A DNA stretch of 64,000 nucleotides from Noviluteimonas sp052115395 (lineage in GTDB: Bacteria > Pseudomonadota > Gammaproteobacteria > Xanthomonadales > Xanthomonadaceae). The notes beneath the pieces were generated by a model. That model had not been told where the DNA came from, ran no database searches, and saw only the letters and a program-made list of their open reading frames with translations. Location of the stretch: the NCBI GenBank assembly GCA_052115395.1, contig JBFRGO010000003.1. The stretch is one strand, 5' to 3'. A program made the translations under genes and the position numbers. The stretch's first letter is position 1, and the number at the start of each line of letters is the position of its first letter. Shown here piece by piece: positions 8,840 to 17,506 of this stretch.

Positions 8840-9787
8840 GTGAGCAATCCCCAACTCGCCTTCGTATTTCCCGGACAGGGCTCGCAATCGGTCGGAATGC
8901 TTTCCGACCTGGCCGCGGGCGATGCGCGCGTGCGCGCGGCGTTCGACGAAGCCTCCGAAGGCGCAGGCGCGGATCTGTGGTCGCTCTCGCAGCAGGGCCC
9001 GGAAGAGCAACTCAACAAGACCGAATTCACGCAGCCTGCGCTGCTCGCCGCCGGCGTCGCCGCATGGCGCGCGTGGCAGGCGCGCGGTGGTGCGCAGCCG
9101 GCGTTGTTCGCAGGCCACAGCCTGGGCGAATACGCCGCGCTCGTCGCCGCCGGTGCGTTGTCGCTGCACGACGGCGCCAAGCTCGTCCGCCTGCGCGGCC
9201 AACTGATGCAGGACGCCGCGCCCGCCGGCACCGGCGCGATGGCCGCCGTGCTCGGCGCCGAAGACGCGCTCGTGCTGGAAGTCTGCAAGGAAGCCTCGGG
9301 CGACGACATCGTCGTGCCCGCCAACTTCAACTCGCCGGGCCAGATCGTCATCGGTGGCCATGCGGCCGCGGTGGATCGCGCGCTCGAGTTGCTCGCCGCA
9401 CGCGGCGTGCGCAAGGCCGTGAAGCTCGCCGTCAGCGTGCCGTCGCACACGCCGCTGATGCGCGAAGCCGCCAACCGCCTGTCCGAAGCGATGAATGCAC
9501 TGGCGTGGTCGGCGCCCGATCGCCCGGTGGTGCAGAACGTCGACGCCGAAGTGCACGAGGGCGTGCAATCGATCCGCGATGCGCTCGTGCGCCAGCTCTA
9601 CCTGCCGGTGCAATGGACCGGTTGCGTGCAGGCGCTCACCGCGCGCGGCGCCACGCGCATCGTCGAATGCGGGCCGGGCAAGGTGTTGACGGGGCTGGTC
9701 AAGCGCATCGACAAAACGCTCGACGCGCGTGCGATCGGCACGTCCGCCGACTTCGAATCCGCGCTCACCGAATGGAGCCAGGCATGA
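8840..9787 (+). CDS. fabD: Malonyl-CoA:ACP transacylase
   Basis: A 315-residue malonyl transferase that loads malonate onto ACP for FabH and FabF. The nucleophile is S94 in GHSLGEY and the partner is H203 in PSHTPLM; FVFPGQGSQ at the N-terminus is the family signature. The start is a GTG. The stop overlaps the fabG start as ATGA, so the two are translationally coupled. Confidence 0.97.
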   Translation: MSNPQLAFVFPGQGSQSVGMLSDLAAGDARVRAAFDEASEGAGADLWSLSQQGPEEQLNKTEFTQPALLAAGVAAWRAWQARGGAQPALFAGHSLGEYAALVAAGALSLHDGAKLVRLRGQLMQDAAPAGTGAMAAVLGAEDALVLEVCKEASGDDIVVPANFNSPGQIVIGGHAAAVDRALELLAARGVRKAVKLAVSVPSHTPLMREAANRLSEAMNALAWSAPDRPVVQNVDAEVHEGVQSIRDALVRQLYLPVQWTGCVQALTARGATRIVECGPGKVLTGLVKRIDKTLDARAIGTSADFESALTEWSQA

Positions 9788-10530
9788 GCGAACAAACCTT
9801 GAAGGGCGAAGTCGCGCTGGTGACCGGCGCCAGCCGCGGCATCGGCGCGGCGATCGCCGACGAACTCGCCGCACTGGGCGCGACCGTCATCGGCACGGCC
9901 ACCACCGACAACGGCGCGGCCGCCATCGGCGAACGCCTCGCGGCCAAGGGCGGCCACGGCCGCATGTTGAACGTCACCGACGGCGCGTCGGTCGAAGCGC
10001 TCATCGATGCGATCGGCAAGGAATTCGGCGGCGTCTCCATCCTCGTCAACAACGCCGGCATCACGCGCGACAACCTGTTGATGCGCATGAAGGACGAAGA
10101 CTGGCAGGCGATCCTCGACACCAACCTGACGAGCGTGTATCGCACCTCCAAGGCCGTCATGCGCCCGATGATGAAGGCGCGCAAGGGCCGCATCATCAAC
10201 ATCGCCTCGGTCATCGGCGTCACCGGCAACGCGGGGCAGGCGAACTACGCCGCCGCGAAGGCCGGCATCATCGCCTTCAGCAAGTCGCTCGCGAAGGAAA
10301 TCGGCAGCCGCGGCATCACCGTGAACGTGGTCGCCCCGGGCTTCATCGCCACCGACATGACCGCGGGCCTGCCCGAGGACGCCAAGGCCGCGCTCGTGGG
10401 CCAGATCGCGCTGGGCCGCCTCGGCGAGCCGGCCGACATCGCCCGCGCCGTGGCCTTCCTGGCCGGGCCGTCGGCGGCTTACATCACCGGCGAGACCCTG
10501 CACGTCAACGGCGGCATGTACATGCCCTGA
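9784..10530 (+). CDS. fabG: 3-oxoacyl-ACP reductase
   Basis: A 248-residue short-chain dehydrogenase that reduces 3-ketoacyl-ACP with NADPH in each elongation cycle. The cofactor loop is TGASRGIG, NNAG follows at residue 91 or so, the catalytic Ser lies in NIASVIG and the YxxxK pair in NYAAAKAG. The last strand ends GETLHVNGGMYMP, as in enterobacterial FabG. ATGA overlap with fabD. Confidence 0.97.
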   Translation: MSEQTLKGEVALVTGASRGIGAAIADELAALGATVIGTATTDNGAAAIGERLAAKGGHGRMLNVTDGASVEALIDAIGKEFGGVSILVNNAGITRDNLLMRMKDEDWQAILDTNLTSVYRTSKAVMRPMMKARKGRIINIASVIGVTGNAGQANYAAAKAGIIAFSKSLAKEIGSRGITVNVVAPGFIATDMTAGLPEDAKAALVGQIALGRLGEPADIARAVAFLAGPSAAYITGETLHVNGGMYMP

Positions 10531-10652
10531 CGGCTGGGCCAAGCCGCCACACCAATTCCACCCACCGGCTTGCCGGGCCAGGCCCCCACGCGCCGCCCCC
10601 CGGCTTCCACTACACTACCCGCCTGAACAGACTCCCTGGAGGAGCACGATCC

Positions 10653-10892
10653 ATGAGCAGCATCGAAGAACGCGTCAAGAAGATCGTCATCGAACAGCTT
10701 GGCGTCAAGGAAGAAGAAGTGACCAACAGCGCTTCGTTCGTCGACGACCTCGGCGCCGACTCGCTCGACACCGTCGAACTGGTGATGGCGCTCGAAGAGG
10801 AATTCGAGTGCGAGATCCCGGACGAAGAGGCCGAGAAGATCACCTCGGTGCAGCAGGCCATCGATTACATCAAGGCGCACGTCAAGGCCTGA
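10653..10892 (+). CDS. acpP: Acyl carrier protein
   Basis: A 79-residue acidic four-helix carrier. S37 in GADSLDT takes the 4'-phosphopantetheine arm that carries growing acyl chains. The strong ribosome site GGAGGAGC ends about six bases before the ATG, fitting the very high expression expected. A hairpin directly after the stop (10914-10939) may let much of the transcript end here, giving more ACP than the downstream enzymes. Confidence 0.98.
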   Translation: MSSIEERVKKIVIEQLGVKEEEVTNSASFVDDLGADSLDTVELVMALEEEFECEIPDEEAEKITSVQQAIDYIKAHVKA

Positions 10893-10913
10893 AGCAGGGC
10901 ATGACGTCGCAGC

Positions 10914-10939
10914 CACGGGGCCGCTTTCGCGGCCCTGTG
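10914..10939 (+). terminator. Hairpin after acpP (partial terminator candidate)
   Basis: Arms 10914-10924 and 10929-10939 pair over 11 positions with one G-T pair and a TTTC loop. They are followed by a short T-rich stretch (TGTTTCT) rather than a solid T-run. Placed 21 bases after the acpP stop, it could attenuate read-through into fabF or protect the short acpP mRNA. Confidence 0.5.
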
Positions 10940-10959
10940 TGTTTCTGCGATTGCATTCG

Positions 10960-10987
10960 CCGCCGTACGTGAATTCTCGTACGGCGG
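10960..10987 (+). promoter_or_regulatory. Perfect 10-bp inverted repeat upstream of fabF
   Basis: CCGCCGTACG at 10960-10969 and its exact complement CGTACGGCGG at 10978-10987 flank an 8-base AT-rich loop centred on GAATTC. It ends 24 bases before the fabF ATG, just upstream of the GAGGAGC ribosome site. It could be an operator for a dimeric regulator or an mRNA stem-loop; there is no T-run, so it is not a classic terminator. Confidence 0.5.
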
Positions 10988-11011
10988 GTCCAAGAAGTTG
11001 AGGAGCACTCT

Positions 11012-12244
<1,233 letters not shown>

Positions 12245-12261
12245 TGGCAGGAGACGGGCCC

Positions 12262-13617
12262 GTGCTCGTCACGCACCAACTCGACCCGGCCCTCGACCTG
12301 CTGGCCCTGCACCGGCAGGCGCCGGCGCGCTATCCGGTGCTGCTGGAATCCAGCGCACACGGCACCGCGCAGGGGCGTTGGGACATGTTGTTCGTCGATG
12401 GCGGCGAAACCGTGCGGCTGGATCGCGACGGTGTCGTGCGCGACCAGCACGGCGCCGCGCGCGACGGCGATTTCCTTGCGGCGCTCGATGCGCAGTGGCA
12501 GGCCGCGCGCGTGCCGCGCGACGAACCGCGCTGGCCCTTCCGCGGCGGCTGGGTGGTGTTCCTCGCCTACGAACTCGCGGGTGAAGTCGAACCCGTGCTC
12601 CGCCTGCCGCAAGCGCAGGGCCACGTGCCCGTCGCGTATGCGATGCGCAGCCCCGCGGCGGTGTTGCGCGATCACGCGACGGGCGAAGTGTTCGCCATCG
12701 CCGAAGCGGGGCAACGCGCGTGGATCGAAACGCTCCTCGCCGACGCACAGGCTGCGGCTTCGTTGCCGCCTTTGCCGGAATGGCGCGCGCCCGCGTCGAT
12801 CGAAGAAGACGAACCGGAGCGCTTCACGCGCGGCGTCGAACGCGTGATCGAACACCTCGCCGCGGGCGATGTGTTCCAGGTGAATCTCTCGCGCGGTTGG
12901 CGTGCGCGCTTCGATGCGCCGTTGCCACCCGCCGAATTGCATGCGCGTTTGCGTACCGCGAATCCGGCGCCGTTCGCCGGCCTGTTCGCGGGGCCCGACT
13001 GGGCCATTGTCAGTTCCTCACCCGAGCGTCTGGTGTCGATTCGCGGCGATGCAGTGGAAACGCGTCCGATCGCCGGCACCCGCCCGCGCTTGCCCGGCGA
13101 CGACGAAGCCGCGCGCATCCGCGAATTGGTCGGCCATCCGAAAGAGCGCGCCGAACACGTGATGCTCATCGACCTGGAGCGCAACGACCTCGGCCGCGTG
13201 TGCACGCCGGGCAGCGTCGAGGTCGACGAGTTGATGACGGTCGAAAGCTACGCGCACGTGCACCACATCGTGAGCAACGTGCGCGGACGCCTGCGCGCGG
13301 ACGCCACCCCCGGCGACGTGATCCGCGCCGTATTTCCCGGCGGCACGATCACCGGTTGCCCGAAAGTGCGCTGCATGCAGATCATCGCCGCGCTGGAAGG
13401 GCAGGGGCGCGGCGCCTACACCGGCGCATTCGGCTGGTTGAACCGCGACGGCGACCTGGACCTCAACATCCTGATCCGCAGTGCGGAACTCGAAGGCGAC
13501 ACGCTGCGCTTCCGCACGGGCGCGGGCATCGTCATCGATTCGATTCCGCAGCGTGAGCTCGACGAAACGCGGGCGAAGGCGCGCGGGTTGCTGCGCGCAC
13601 TGGGCGCGGGCGAATGA
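12262..13617 (+). CDS. pabB: Aminodeoxychorismate synthase component I
   Basis: A 451-residue chorismate-using enzyme that makes 4-amino-4-deoxychorismate for folate, with ammonia from a PabA-type glutaminase not in the window. The C-terminal chorismate-binding domain shows NPAPFAGLF, SSSPERLVS, RPIAGTRPR, the DLERNDLGRV stretch and FPGGTITGCPKVRCMQII, where PIAGT marks PabB rather than TrpE. A GTG at 12262 preceded by AGGAG at eight bases spacing is preferred over the ATG at 12244, which has no ribosome site but overlaps the fabF stop. Followed by pabC with ATGA overlap. Confidence 0.93.
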   Translation: MLVTHQLDPALDLLALHRQAPARYPVLLESSAHGTAQGRWDMLFVDGGETVRLDRDGVVRDQHGAARDGDFLAALDAQWQAARVPRDEPRWPFRGGWVVFLAYELAGEVEPVLRLPQAQGHVPVAYAMRSPAAVLRDHATGEVFAIAEAGQRAWIETLLADAQAAASLPPLPEWRAPASIEEDEPERFTRGVERVIEHLAAGDVFQVNLSRGWRARFDAPLPPAELHARLRTANPAPFAGLFAGPDWAIVSSSPERLVSIRGDAVETRPIAGTRPRLPGDDEAARIRELVGHPKERAEHVMLIDLERNDLGRVCTPGSVEVDELMTVESYAHVHHIVSNVRGRLRADATPGDVIRAVFPGGTITGCPKVRCMQIIAALEGQGRGAYTGAFGWLNRDGDLDLNILIRSAELEGDTLRFRTGAGIVIDSIPQRELDETRAKARGLLRALGAGE

Positions 13618-14435
13618 GCGGGCGCTCGTTCATCGGCGATCACCGCGTCGATGCCTTGCCGGGCGACGCGCGCGGATTCGCCTATGGCGACGGCGTGTTC
13701 GAAACGATGCGCGTGCAGGCAGGCACGGTGCCGTGGTGGGCGGCGCATCGTGCGCGCCTGGAAGCCGGTGCCGAACGGTTGCACCTGTCGTTGCCGTCGG
13801 ACACCGCGATCGACGGCGTGCTGGCCGAGTTGTTCGACGACTTGGGCGACGGCGTCGCGCGCCTGATCGTCACGCGCGGCGGAGGCGGTCGCGGGTACGC
13901 GCCCGATTTCGATGCGCCGCCGGTGTGGCGGCTGTCGCGCCATCCGCTTCCCGCGCCCGCGCGCGAAGGCGGCCTGGTCCTGCGCTGGTGCGAAACCCGG
14001 CTCGCGGTGCAACCCGCGCTCGCCGGCCTCAAGCATTGCAATCGCCTCGAGCAGGTCCTCGCGCGGGCCGAATGGAACGATGCCGACATCGACGAAGGCC
14101 TGATGTGCAGCACCGACGGCGACGCGGTCTGCGCGACCGCCGCGAACCTGTTCGTGCTCCGCGGCGATCGCTGGACCACGCCGCGCATCGACCGATGCGG
14201 GGTGGCCGGCACCTGCCGTGCGTGGCTCCTGTCGCAAACCGGCGCGACGGAAGACCGCCTGGCCCCGGTCGACGTCGAAACCGCCGACGCTGTCCTGCTC
14301 TGCAACGCCGTGCGGGGTATCCTGCCCGTGGCCCGGCTTCAGGCGCGCACCTTCGCACCGCACCCGGCCGTGGCGGAGCTCGTGCAGCACTTGTCGCGTG
14401 CGCATCCGGGCTTCTCCGCAGGACCTTTGCCATGA
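13614..14435 (+). CDS. pabC: Aminodeoxychorismate lyase
   Basis: A 273-residue class IV PLP enzyme that splits aminodeoxychorismate into p-aminobenzoate and pyruvate. RGFAYGDGVFETMR is the N-terminal signature, and K140 in GLKHCNRLEQVLAR is the PLP lysine; GDAVCATAANLFV binds the cofactor phosphate. It completes the step begun by PabB and keeps the gammaproteobacterial order pabC-mltG-tmk-holB. Confidence 0.93.
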   Translation: MSGRSFIGDHRVDALPGDARGFAYGDGVFETMRVQAGTVPWWAAHRARLEAGAERLHLSLPSDTAIDGVLAELFDDLGDGVARLIVTRGGGGRGYAPDFDAPPVWRLSRHPLPAPAREGGLVLRWCETRLAVQPALAGLKHCNRLEQVLARAEWNDADIDEGLMCSTDGDAVCATAANLFVLRGDRWTTPRIDRCGVAGTCRAWLLSQTGATEDRLAPVDVETADAVLLCNAVRGILPVARLQARTFAPHPAVAELVQHLSRAHPGFSAGPLP

Positions 14436-14448
14436 CCATGGAGGTGGC

Positions 14449-15531
14449 GTGACACGCAGTCGACGCAGCCGGCGTCCGCCCGGCCCACGCCGCAGTCGCG
14501 GCATATCCAAGCTTTTCGTGCTCGTCGTGCTGCTCGCACTGGCGGGCGCCGCCTTCTGGGCGTGGCAGCGTTACACCGGATTCTCCGATGCGCCGATGGC
14601 GGGCATCGAACAAGGGGAAACCCTGGTGGTGAAGCCCGGAGATTCGCTCGCCAAGGTCGTCGCGCGCTTGCGCGCATCGGGCGTGCAGACCGGGCATCGG
14701 GTCGAATGGCTGGCGCTCGCGCGCGAACTCGGCGCGGCCAACAAGATCCAGGTGGGCGAGTACGCGCTGGAACCGGACATGTCGCCGCGCGACCTGCTGC
14801 AGGCCTTGCGAGACGGCCGGGTCATCAGCCGCGGCTTCATGATCGTGCCCGGCTGGACCATGCGCGATGTCCGCGCCGCCCTCGCGCGCGACACCACGCT
14901 GCAGCACGAAACCGCGGAGATGACCGATGCCGCGCTGATGGCGAAGCTCGGCCACGCGGGCGAACATCCCGAAGGGCGCTTCCTGCCCGAGACCTATCAG
15001 TACGTCCGCGGCGACAGCGATCTGGACATCCTGCGACGCGCGCACGATGCGATGACGCGCGCGCTGGACGCGGCATGGGAAGCGCGCGCGAAGGACACGG
15101 TGCTCAAGTCGAAGGACGAAGCCCTCATCCTCGCCTCGATCGTCGAGAAGGAAACCGGCGTGGCCGATGAGCGTCCGCAGATCGCGGGCGTCTTCGCGCG
15201 GCGGCTCCGGCTCGGCATGCGCCTGGAAACCGACCCGACGATCATCTACGGCATGGGCAGCGCCTACGCCGGCAACATCCGCAAGGCGGACCTGCAGGCC
15301 GACTCGCCCTACAACACCTACAAGATCGCCGGCCTGCCGCCGACGCCGATCGCGATGCCCGGCATCGACGCGCTACGCGCGGTCGTCAATCCTGCGGGCG
15401 GAAACGCGCTCTACTTCATGGCCGTCGGCGACGGCAGCGGGCGCCACGTCTTCAGCAGCAACTACGCCGACCACCAGGCCGCGTGGCGCGCGTACATGGC
15501 GCGTTATCGCGCAAGGAATCGTGCGCAGTGA
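14449..15531 (+). CDS. mltG: Endolytic murein transglycosylase MltG
   Basis: A 360-residue YceG-like inner-membrane lytic transglycosylase that cuts nascent glycan strands and so ends their synthesis. A basic N-terminus and one helix at about residues 25-44 anchor it. A LysM-like domain follows (VVKPGDSLAKVV), then the catalytic part with ASIVEKETGVADER. Glu233 in VEKET corresponds to the catalytic acid, and GMRLETDPTIIYGMG is the family signature. The GTG start at 14449 has GGAGG four bases upstream. The stop overlaps tmk as GTGA. Confidence 0.95.
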   Translation: MTRSRRSRRPPGPRRSRGISKLFVLVVLLALAGAAFWAWQRYTGFSDAPMAGIEQGETLVVKPGDSLAKVVARLRASGVQTGHRVEWLALARELGAANKIQVGEYALEPDMSPRDLLQALRDGRVISRGFMIVPGWTMRDVRAALARDTTLQHETAEMTDAALMAKLGHAGEHPEGRFLPETYQYVRGDSDLDILRRAHDAMTRALDAAWEARAKDTVLKSKDEALILASIVEKETGVADERPQIAGVFARRLRLGMRLETDPTIIYGMGSAYAGNIRKADLQADSPYNTYKIAGLPPTPIAMPGIDALRAVVNPAGGNALYFMAVGDGSGRHVFSSNYADHQAAWRAYMARYRARNRAQ

Positions 15532-16172
15532 ACGGCCTGGTGACGCAACCGCGCTTCATTTCCCTGGAAGGCGGCGAAGGCGCGGGCAAGTCCACGGTGC
15601 TCAACGCGCTGCGCGATGCGTTGGCGGCCACCGGCGCCGAAGTGGTCTGCACGCGCGAACCGGGCGGCACGCCGCTGGCCGAACGCATCCGTGCGCTGCT
15701 GCTCGATCCCACGCATGAACCGGCCTGCGCGGAAACCGAACTCCTGCTGATGTTCGCAGCACGCGCGCAGCACGTGCGCGAAACGGTGTTGCCCGCGCTG
15801 GAACGCAATGCCTGGGTGTTGTCGGATCGCTTCACCGATTCCAGCTACGCCTACCAGGGCGGCGGACGCGGGCTGGATCCTGCGCTGATCGCCGAACTCG
15901 AACGCCGTTTTGTCGTCGTGCAGCCGGGCCTGACGCTGCTGCTCGACCTGCGCGTGCAGCAGGGCCGCGAGCGCACGCGCGGGCGCGACCTGGTGCCCGA
16001 CCGCATCGAAAGCGAGCGCGACGAATTCTTCGAGCGCGTCCGCGCGTCCTACCTGGCGCGCGCCGGCGCCGAGCCCGAGCGCATCCGCGTCATCGATGCG
16101 TCGGCCTCCGCCGAGGATGTCGCCCTGCGCGCGTCGGCACTGTTGCAGCACTACATCGAGCGCGCCCTGTGA
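15528..16172 (+). CDS. tmk: Thymidylate kinase
   Basis: A 214-residue kinase that phosphorylates dTMP to dTDP. The P-loop is GGEGAGKST (residues 15-23), followed by TREPGGTPLAE, the DRFTDSSYAYQGGGR dTMP-binding stretch and a short lid rich in Arg. GTG start overlapping the mltG stop; GTGA overlap with holB downstream. The frame is open further upstream but that part lies inside mltG. Confidence 0.96.
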   Translation: MNGLVTQPRFISLEGGEGAGKSTVLNALRDALAATGAEVVCTREPGGTPLAERIRALLLDPTHEPACAETELLLMFAARAQHVRETVLPALERNAWVLSDRFTDSSYAYQGGGRGLDPALIAELERRFVVVQPGLTLLLDLRVQQGRERTRGRDLVPDRIESERDEFFERVRASYLARAGAEPERIRVIDASASAEDVALRASALLQHYIERAL

Positions 16173-17137
16173 CGCCGCTCGCGCCCTGGCAGCAGCGCAT
16201 CTATTCGCACCTGCTGTCGGTGCATGAAGCCGGCCGGCTCGGGCATGGCGTGTTGTTCGTCGGGCCGGCGGGCATCGGCAAGCGCGCGGTCGTCGAACGT
16301 CTGGCGCAGCGCGTGTTGTGCCGTCAACCGCCCGATTCAGGGCTCCCCTGCGGCACGTGCAAGAGCTGCCAGTTGTTCGTCGCAGGCACGCACCCGGATT
16401 ACAGCTTCGTGAGTTTCCTGCCGAATACCGAAGGCACGAAGCTGCGCACCGAGATCGTCATCCAGCAGATCCGCGAACTCTCCCAGCGCCTCGCGCTCAC
16501 GCCGCAGTACGGCGGCGCGCAGGTCGCGCTGATCACGCCGGCCGACGCGATCAACCACGCCGCCGCGAATGCATTGCTCAAGACGCTCGAAGAACCGCAA
16601 CCCGGTCGTTATCTGTGGTTGCTGAGCGCGCATCCCTCGCGCCTGCCCGCGACGATCCGCAGCCGCACGCACCGCGTCGAATTCCATCTGCCCCCGCGCG
16701 ACGAATCCTTGGCCTGGCTTGCCACGCAAGGCCACAAGCCCGCGGCCGCCGAGGAAGCGCTCGACGCAGCGCGCGGCCATCCGGGCCTGGCCGACGACTG
16801 GTTGCGCAACGACGGGCTCGCGTTGCGTCGACAGGTCGCCGCCGACCTCGACAAACTGGAACAGGGCACCGCCGGCGCGCTCGCCACCGCGCAGGCGTGG
16901 GTGGCCGATGAATACGCCGGAATGCGTCTAAGACATGCGGCGGACCTGGCTTTGCAACGCGCCACGCGCTTGACCGATCCGGGGCGAACCCGCAGTCTGG
17001 CCGCGTGGTTCGATGCAGCGAACCGCACCCGCGAGTTGCTGCGCACCACGGTGCGCGCCGATCTTGCGGTCACGGAATTGTTGTTGGCCTGGCGCGGCGA
17101 TGCGCCGGTGCCGGTCGCACGAGGGGGCAGGGGATGA
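16169..17137 (+). CDS. holB: DNA polymerase III delta' subunit
   Basis: A 322-residue clamp-loader subunit. GPAGIGKRA replaces a working P-loop, as usual in delta', which is not an ATPase. Four Cys (RVLCRQ, then CGTCKSC) form the zinc module. The GTHPDY, AANALLKTLEEP and SRTHRVEF motifs are typical. It acts in the replisome to help load the beta clamp. GTG start; the stop overlaps pilZ. Confidence 0.94.
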   Translation: MTPLAPWQQRIYSHLLSVHEAGRLGHGVLFVGPAGIGKRAVVERLAQRVLCRQPPDSGLPCGTCKSCQLFVAGTHPDYSFVSFLPNTEGTKLRTEIVIQQIRELSQRLALTPQYGGAQVALITPADAINHAAANALLKTLEEPQPGRYLWLLSAHPSRLPATIRSRTHRVEFHLPPRDESLAWLATQGHKPAAAEEALDAARGHPGLADDWLRNDGLALRRQVAADLDKLEQGTAGALATAQAWVADEYAGMRLRHAADLALQRATRLTDPGRTRSLAAWFDAANRTRELLRTTVRADLAVTELLLAWRGDAPVPVARGGRG

Positions 17138-17499
17138 GCGCAGTCGCAGGGGCAGGCGGGGCACGGCAGGGCATCCTGTCGCTGGCCATCAAGGACAAGT
17201 CGGCGTTGTACAACGCGTACATGCCGTACCTGAAATCCGGCGGCATCTTCGTGCCGACGCCCAAGCGTTACTTCCTCGGCGACGAGGTCTTCCTGCTGCT
17301 CACGCTGCTCGAAGAGAAGGACCGCCTGCCGGTCGCCGGCAAGGTCGTCTGGGTCACGCCACCGGGTGCGCAGGGCAACCGCGCCGCGGGCATCGGCGTG
17401 CAGTTCGCCGACAGCGCCGAAGGCGAAGCGGTGCGCCACAAGATCGAGACGATCCTCGCGGGCACGCTCACGGCGGACAAGCCGACGCACACGATGTAA
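17134..17499 (+). CDS. pilZ: Type IV pilus assembly protein PilZ
   Basis: A 121-residue stand-alone PilZ-domain protein. It matches the non-c-di-GMP-binding PilZ of pseudomonads and xanthomonads: the N-terminal RxxxR and DxSxxG c-di-GMP motifs are not visible, while SGGIFVPTPKRYFLGDEVFLLLTL and NRAAGIGVQF are. The family partners with FimX and PilB in twitching motility. ATGA overlap with holB and convergent with the fadJ-like gene, whose stop lies eight bases away. Confidence 0.93.
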   Translation: MSAVAGAGGARQGILSLAIKDKSALYNAYMPYLKSGGIFVPTPKRYFLGDEVFLLLTLLEEKDRLPVAGKVVWVTPPGAQGNRAAGIGVQFADSAEGEAVRHKIETILAGTLTADKPTHTM

Positions 17500-17506
17500 C
17501 CGCGCC

